Positions 60,556 to 64,000 of a stretch of DNA of 64,000 bases are shown here, piece by piece (position 1 is the stretch's first letter; every line of letters starts with the position of its first letter). The translations under genes and the position numbers were made by a program. Below the pieces are notes generated by a model that was not told the DNA's origin, ran no database searches, and saw only the letters and a program-made list of their open reading frames with translations. The stretch is from an uncultured Lachnospiraceae bacterium (lineage in GTDB: Bacteria; Bacillota; Clostridia; Lachnospirales; Lachnospiraceae), in contig CAMEIX010000002.1 of assembly GCA_945919075.1 (NCBI GenBank), positions 124,001 through 188,000 of the forward strand. The letters run 5' to 3'.

Positions 60556-61911
60556 ATGAAAATTGTTATTGTTGGTTGTGGCAATGTGGGTTCTGCCATT
60601 GTGGAACAACTGAGTGGAGAAGGGCATGAAATTACCATTATTGATGAGAAACAGGATTTAGTATCCGATATGGTAAATTCTTACGACCTTTTAGGCATTG
60701 TTGGCAACGGTGCCGTATATAGTGTGCAGATGGAGGCAGGAGTCAACGAAGCGGATCTTCTGATTGCCGTTACCGGTAAGGATGAACTGAACCTATTATG
60801 CTGTTTGATTGCAAGAAAAGCAGGTGTTCACCATACCATTGCAAGAGTTTCCAATCCGGTTTATTACAAGGAAATAGCGTATATCAAAGAGGAATTGGGG
60901 TTATCCCTGGTAATCAATCCGGAACTTGCGGTAGCAGGAGAGATTTCCAGACTTCTTAAATTCCCTTCGGCACTGAAAATTGATACTTTTGCCAAGGGAA
61001 GAGTCGAGCTGGTAAAATATCGGATTCATGAAGATTCTTTATTATGCAATATGCAGTTAAAAGAAGTGCGTTTCAAATTTGCCAGTGACGTACTCATATG
61101 TGTGGTAGAGCGGGGAGATGAGATTTTTATTCCGGATGGCAATTTTACACTTCTTGCGGAAGATGAAATAACCATCATTGCTTCCAGTACCAGAATTGCT
61201 TCCTTTTTCCGAAAGATTAAGGTTCCTACCATGCGTGCAAAAGATGTTATGATTATCGGCGGTGGTGAGACATCCTATTATCTTGCCAAGTTTTTAGTGG
61301 ACATGGGAATTAAAGTAAAGATTATTGAAAGGTCCAAGGAAAAATGCGAGGAATTAAGTGAACTGATTCCGGAAGCTATGATTATTTGCGGGGACGGTAC
61401 CGATAAAGATCTTTTGCTGGAGGAAGGGCTGGTCCAGACCGAGTCATTTGTATCCATGACCAATTTTGATGAAGAAAACATCATGCTTTCTCTCTATGCA
61501 AAGAGCAAATCCAAAGCCAAAATTATTACCCGGGTCCATCGCATTTCCTATGATGAAATTATAGATAATATGAATCTCGGCAGTATTGTTTATCCGAAAT
61601 ATATTACGGCAGAGAATATTATTGAATTTGTTCGTGCCATGCAGAATTCGGTGGGCAGCAATATTGAAACCTTGTATAAATTAAACGACAATCGGGTAGA
61701 AGCGTTGGAATTTTTGATCCATGATGACTGTCCTCTGGTAGGAATCCCTCTTCAGAATCTGAAACTTAAAAAGAATATTCTGATATGCACCATTAATCAC
61801 AGGGGAAGCATAATCACACCGGGCGGACAAACCGTAATTAACGTAGGGGATACGGTGGTTGTAGTGACAACACAAACCGGTTTCAGGGACATCAGAGATA
61901 TAGTGGAGTAA
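60556..61911 (+). CDS. trkA: Trk/Ktr potassium uptake regulatory subunit TrkA
   Basis: The 451-residue cytoplasmic protein has two RCK repeats. Each has an NAD(H)-type Rossmann half (first: IVGCGNVGSAIVEQL; second, about residue 230: MIIGGGETSYYLAKFL) followed by a TrkA-C domain. The second nucleotide loop departs from GxGxxG (GGGETS). It gates the TrkH channel in response to nucleotide. TGGAGG precedes the ATG; trkH follows by 4 bp. Confidence 0.95.
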   Translation: MKIVIVGCGNVGSAIVEQLSGEGHEITIIDEKQDLVSDMVNSYDLLGIVGNGAVYSVQMEAGVNEADLLIAVTGKDELNLLCCLIARKAGVHHTIARVSNPVYYKEIAYIKEELGLSLVINPELAVAGEISRLLKFPSALKIDTFAKGRVELVKYRIHEDSLLCNMQLKEVRFKFASDVLICVVERGDEIFIPDGNFTLLAEDEITIIASSTRIASFFRKIKVPTMRAKDVMIIGGGETSYYLAKFLVDMGIKVKIIERSKEKCEELSELIPEAMIICGDGTDKDLLLEEGLVQTESFVSMTNFDEENIMLSLYAKSKSKAKIITRVHRISYDEIIDNMNLGSIVYPKYITAENIIEFVRAMQNSVGSNIETLYKLNDNRVEALEFLIHDDCPLVGIPLQNLKLKKNILICTINHRGSIITPGGQTVINVGDTVVVVTTQTGFRDIRDIVE

Positions 61912-61915
61912 TAAC

Positions 61916-63352
61916 ATGAATCTATCAATTATTCATTACATATTGGCAAGCGTTTTACAGTTTTGCGGTTTCTTTATGTTGCTTCCCTATTTTGTGGGTG
62001 TATACTACCGGGAACCACAGCGTTTTTGCTTTCTATTTGTTGCTTTAATTTGTATTGTTATCGGAAGTCTTGGAAAACTGATTAAACCAAAGAGTAAGGT
62101 TTTTTATGCAAAAGAGGGGTTTGTAACCGTTGCATTAAGCTGGATTTTACTAAGTCTGGTTGGAGCCATTCCTTTTGTGCTGACCGGTGAAATCCCGTTT
62201 TACGTGGATGCGGTATTTGAGGTAGTGTCCGGTCTTACCACAACAGGGGGAACTATTTTAAGTGATGTAGAGGCACTTGCAAGATGCACCCAGTTCTTCC
62301 GTCTCTTTACCCATTGGATTGGTGGTATGGGAGTACTGGTATTTATTCTGGCAATCCTGCCCCTGTCCGGAAGTTATAACATGCATCTGGTGAAGGCGGA
62401 AAGTCCCGGACCAAGTGTTGGGAAACTGGTTCCCAAAGTAAAAAATATGGCCAGAATTCTGTATATCATCTACATTGTGATTACTTTGTTAGAAACCATT
62501 TCTCTGGTGATTGCAGGACTTCCGGTTTATGATGCGTTAACCCTTACCTTTTCCACTGTTGGAACCGGAGGATACGGACTGTTAAACAGCAGTATTGAAA
62601 GTTATGGTACTGCAGTCCAGGTCATTATTATACTGTTTATGTTTCTTTGCGGTATTAATTTCAGTATTTACTACCTCCTGTTAATCAGAAAACCAAAGGA
62701 AATTCTGAAAAGTGAGGAATTAAGGACCTATATCGGCATTGTAATTGTGGCTACTCTGGCGATTGCCATGAATGTGAAGGATTTATTCCAAAATATGTTT
62801 GAAGCAGTATTACATGCCATGTTCCAGGTGGTTTCCATCATGACAACCACCGGATTTACGACCAGGGATTTCAATCTATGGCCGTCCTTCAGTAAGATGA
62901 TACTGGTGCTTTTAATGTTCTGTGGGGCCTGTGCGGGAAGTACCGGCGGAGGAATCAAAGTATCCAGACTGATTGTTCTGGTTAAAAGTGTCAAGAACGA
63001 AATCGTACGGATGATTCATCCCAGAAGCGTGAAAAGAATGCATCTGGACGGAAGACCGTGCCCGGACGGAATCATTCAGTCCATTCGGGTGTATCTGGCT
63101 ATTTTTGTTATCATGTACCTGACTTCGGTATTACTTGTCAGTTTCGATAACTTTAGTTTCGAAACAAATTGTACCGCCGTTCTTGCAACATTCAGTAATA
63201 TAGGTCCGGGACTGGATATGGTTGGGCCTTCCGGTAATTATGCGGCTTTTTCGCCTTTCAGCAAAATCGTATTAATGTTTGATATGTTAGCCGGCAGATT
63301 GGAACTTTTACCGATGTTAGTATTATTTTCACCTAAGACTTGGAAAAAATAA
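61916..63352 (+). CDS. trkH: Trk/Ktr potassium transporter membrane subunit TrkH
   Basis: The 478-residue membrane protein has about ten hydrophobic segments and four pore loops with the selectivity-filter glycines: TTTGGTIL, TVGTGGYG, TTTGFTTRD and SNIGPGLD. It imports potassium with TrkA. The C-terminus (AGRLELLPMLVLFSP) is the family signature. It starts 4 bp after trkA, so the two are translationally coupled. Confidence 0.96.
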   Translation: MNLSIIHYILASVLQFCGFFMLLPYFVGVYYREPQRFCFLFVALICIVIGSLGKLIKPKSKVFYAKEGFVTVALSWILLSLVGAIPFVLTGEIPFYVDAVFEVVSGLTTTGGTILSDVEALARCTQFFRLFTHWIGGMGVLVFILAILPLSGSYNMHLVKAESPGPSVGKLVPKVKNMARILYIIYIVITLLETISLVIAGLPVYDALTLTFSTVGTGGYGLLNSSIESYGTAVQVIIILFMFLCGINFSIYYLLLIRKPKEILKSEELRTYIGIVIVATLAIAMNVKDLFQNMFEAVLHAMFQVVSIMTTTGFTTRDFNLWPSFSKMILVLLMFCGACAGSTGGGIKVSRLIVLVKSVKNEIVRMIHPRSVKRMHLDGRPCPDGIIQSIRVYLAIFVIMYLTSVLLVSFDNFSFETNCTAVLATFSNIGPGLDMVGPSGNYAAFSPFSKIVLMFDMLAGRLELLPMLVLFSPKTWKK

Positions 63353-63364
63353 GGAGGGTGCAAT

Positions 63365-64000
63365 ATGAAAAAAGAGAAAAAAGGAATTAGTCTTTTAGCG
63401 GTTTTACTCATGCTTTCGTTGCTTCCGTTAATACTTGCAGTGATAATCATAACCAATATTTCTACCTATCTTTTACGTTCAAATATGGAAAGTGAAACAG
63501 AGAATAAACTGATGATGGTAGCAAATAATCTTTCCAGTTATTGCATGGATAATCAGATTACCGCAATAAATGCATCAGATTATTATGAGTATATTGACAG
63601 TTTAAAGGAATATGGAATTGAAATGGGTATTATTGCAGACAATACTCCCTGTACTACATCCATTAAGAATGAAAATGACTATCGGATACGGGAAATAGAG
63701 TTAAGTGTGGATACTACCGGAAACAAGGAGATTGTAGGCGAGGGCTATTATGACAAAAATCTCATAGCTGACAATGGGGAATATTATGCCTATATTGTCC
63801 CTATTCAAACGAATGGCGAAGTGAGTGCCCTTGCTTTTGCTGCACAGTTAAAAGAAAATGTAAATAAGCAAATTCAGGAAATAAATAATATATTTTTGAT
63901 GATTGCAAGTATTCTTTTGCTGCTGTTTTTCGTAATCGTATTCCTCTTTGGAAAGAATTTGTCAAATAAGATCGCGGCCATTACCAAGGACATGAAATCT
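63365..64000 (+). CDS. N-terminal part of a membrane sensor, probably a chemoreceptor (3' end outside window)
   Basis: The 212 visible residues start KKEKKGISLLAVLLML and contain a transmembrane helix (about 9-30), an extracytoplasmic sensor region of about 145 residues resembling a Cache/PAS fold, a second transmembrane helix (about 178-198), and the start of a HAMP-like linker (KNLSNKIAAITKDMKS). This layout fits a methyl-accepting chemotaxis protein, in keeping with the fla/che genes, but a kinase or GGDEF protein would look the same so far. AAGGAGG precedes the ATG. It follows trkH by 12 bp. Confidence 0.6.
   Translation, partial: MKKEKKGISLLAVLLMLSLLPLILAVIIITNISTYLLRSNMESETENKLMMVANNLSSYCMDNQITAINASDYYEYIDSLKEYGIEMGIIADNTPCTTSIKNENDYRIREIELSVDTTGNKEIVGEGYYDKNLIADNGEYYAYIVPIQTNGEVSALAFAAQLKENVNKQIQEINNIFLMIASILLLLFFVIVFLFGKNLSNKIAAITKDMKS

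Overview
The window looks like a chromosomal segment of a motile, endospore-forming, Gram-positive anaerobe of the class Clostridia, most probably a Lachnospiraceae. The support is a Bacillus/Clostridia-type fla/che operon with CheC and CheD, PolC-type replicase, sporulation genes (sigK, gpr, spoIIP), strong AGGAGG ribosome-binding sites, moderately AT-rich DNA and no outer-membrane genes. The species call is inference; the window has no rRNA.

Layout. 1-9364: distal end of a flagellar/chemotaxis operon (ycgR-like, cheB lacking a receiver domain, cheA, cheW, cheC, cheD, a small membrane protein, fliA, a FapA/DUF342 protein, a small hypothetical, a SwrB-like coiled-coil protein and a MltG-like LysM protein). 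9391-11465: terminator, overlapping promoter, structured leader, rpsB-tsf. 11474-13167: BlaI-type repressor and an EAL-like/HDOD protein. 13188-26240: lepA-hemW-sigK-pilT-like, then comM-dprA-ispG-polC. 26260-30366: AT-richer accessory pocket with an XRE/CPBP pair, a candidate small RNA, a SplB-like radical SAM gene, yjdF, about 450 bp of inverted repeats, a truncated GNAT gene, a 21-bp tandem repeat and tRNA-Glu(CUC). 30430-32625: DtxR/MntR-type repressor divergent from a two-gene SUF system. 32688-44018: polysaccharide deacetylase, pyrH-frr, uppS-cdsA-dxr-rseP, apt, relA/spoT, an MBL hydrolase, a zinc-ribbon membrane protein and a TPM protein. 44080-46622: rpsT, gpr, spoIIP. 46624-56141: a response regulator and degenerate KdpD-like kinase, a CPBP protein and an unusual five-gene transport operon. 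56228-64000: CDF metal exporter, gpmI, eno, trkA-trkH and the start of a probable chemoreceptor.

How it fits together. The housekeeping genes resemble two ancestral Firmicutes clusters that have been split and interleaved: fla/che-fliA-swrB-rpsB-tsf-pyrH-frr-uppS-cdsA-dxr-rseP-polC, and rpsT-gpr-spoIIP-lepA-hemW. The most unusual system is at 49126-56141. Two MalFG-type sugar-importer permeases are co-transcribed with an HlyD/MacA-type adaptor, a MacB-ectodomain-like membrane protein and a very large lipoprotein that joins a probable beta-propeller to a solute-binding domain. There is no ATPase gene. The operon is preceded by four 10-bp-phased repeats next to its -35 element and lies near a two-component pair whose kinase lacks canonical ATP-binding motifs. 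Other points of interest are the receiver-less CheB, a SigK without pro-sequence, a PilT-like ATPase lacking the usual arginine and histidine-box residues, and several structured non-coding segments.
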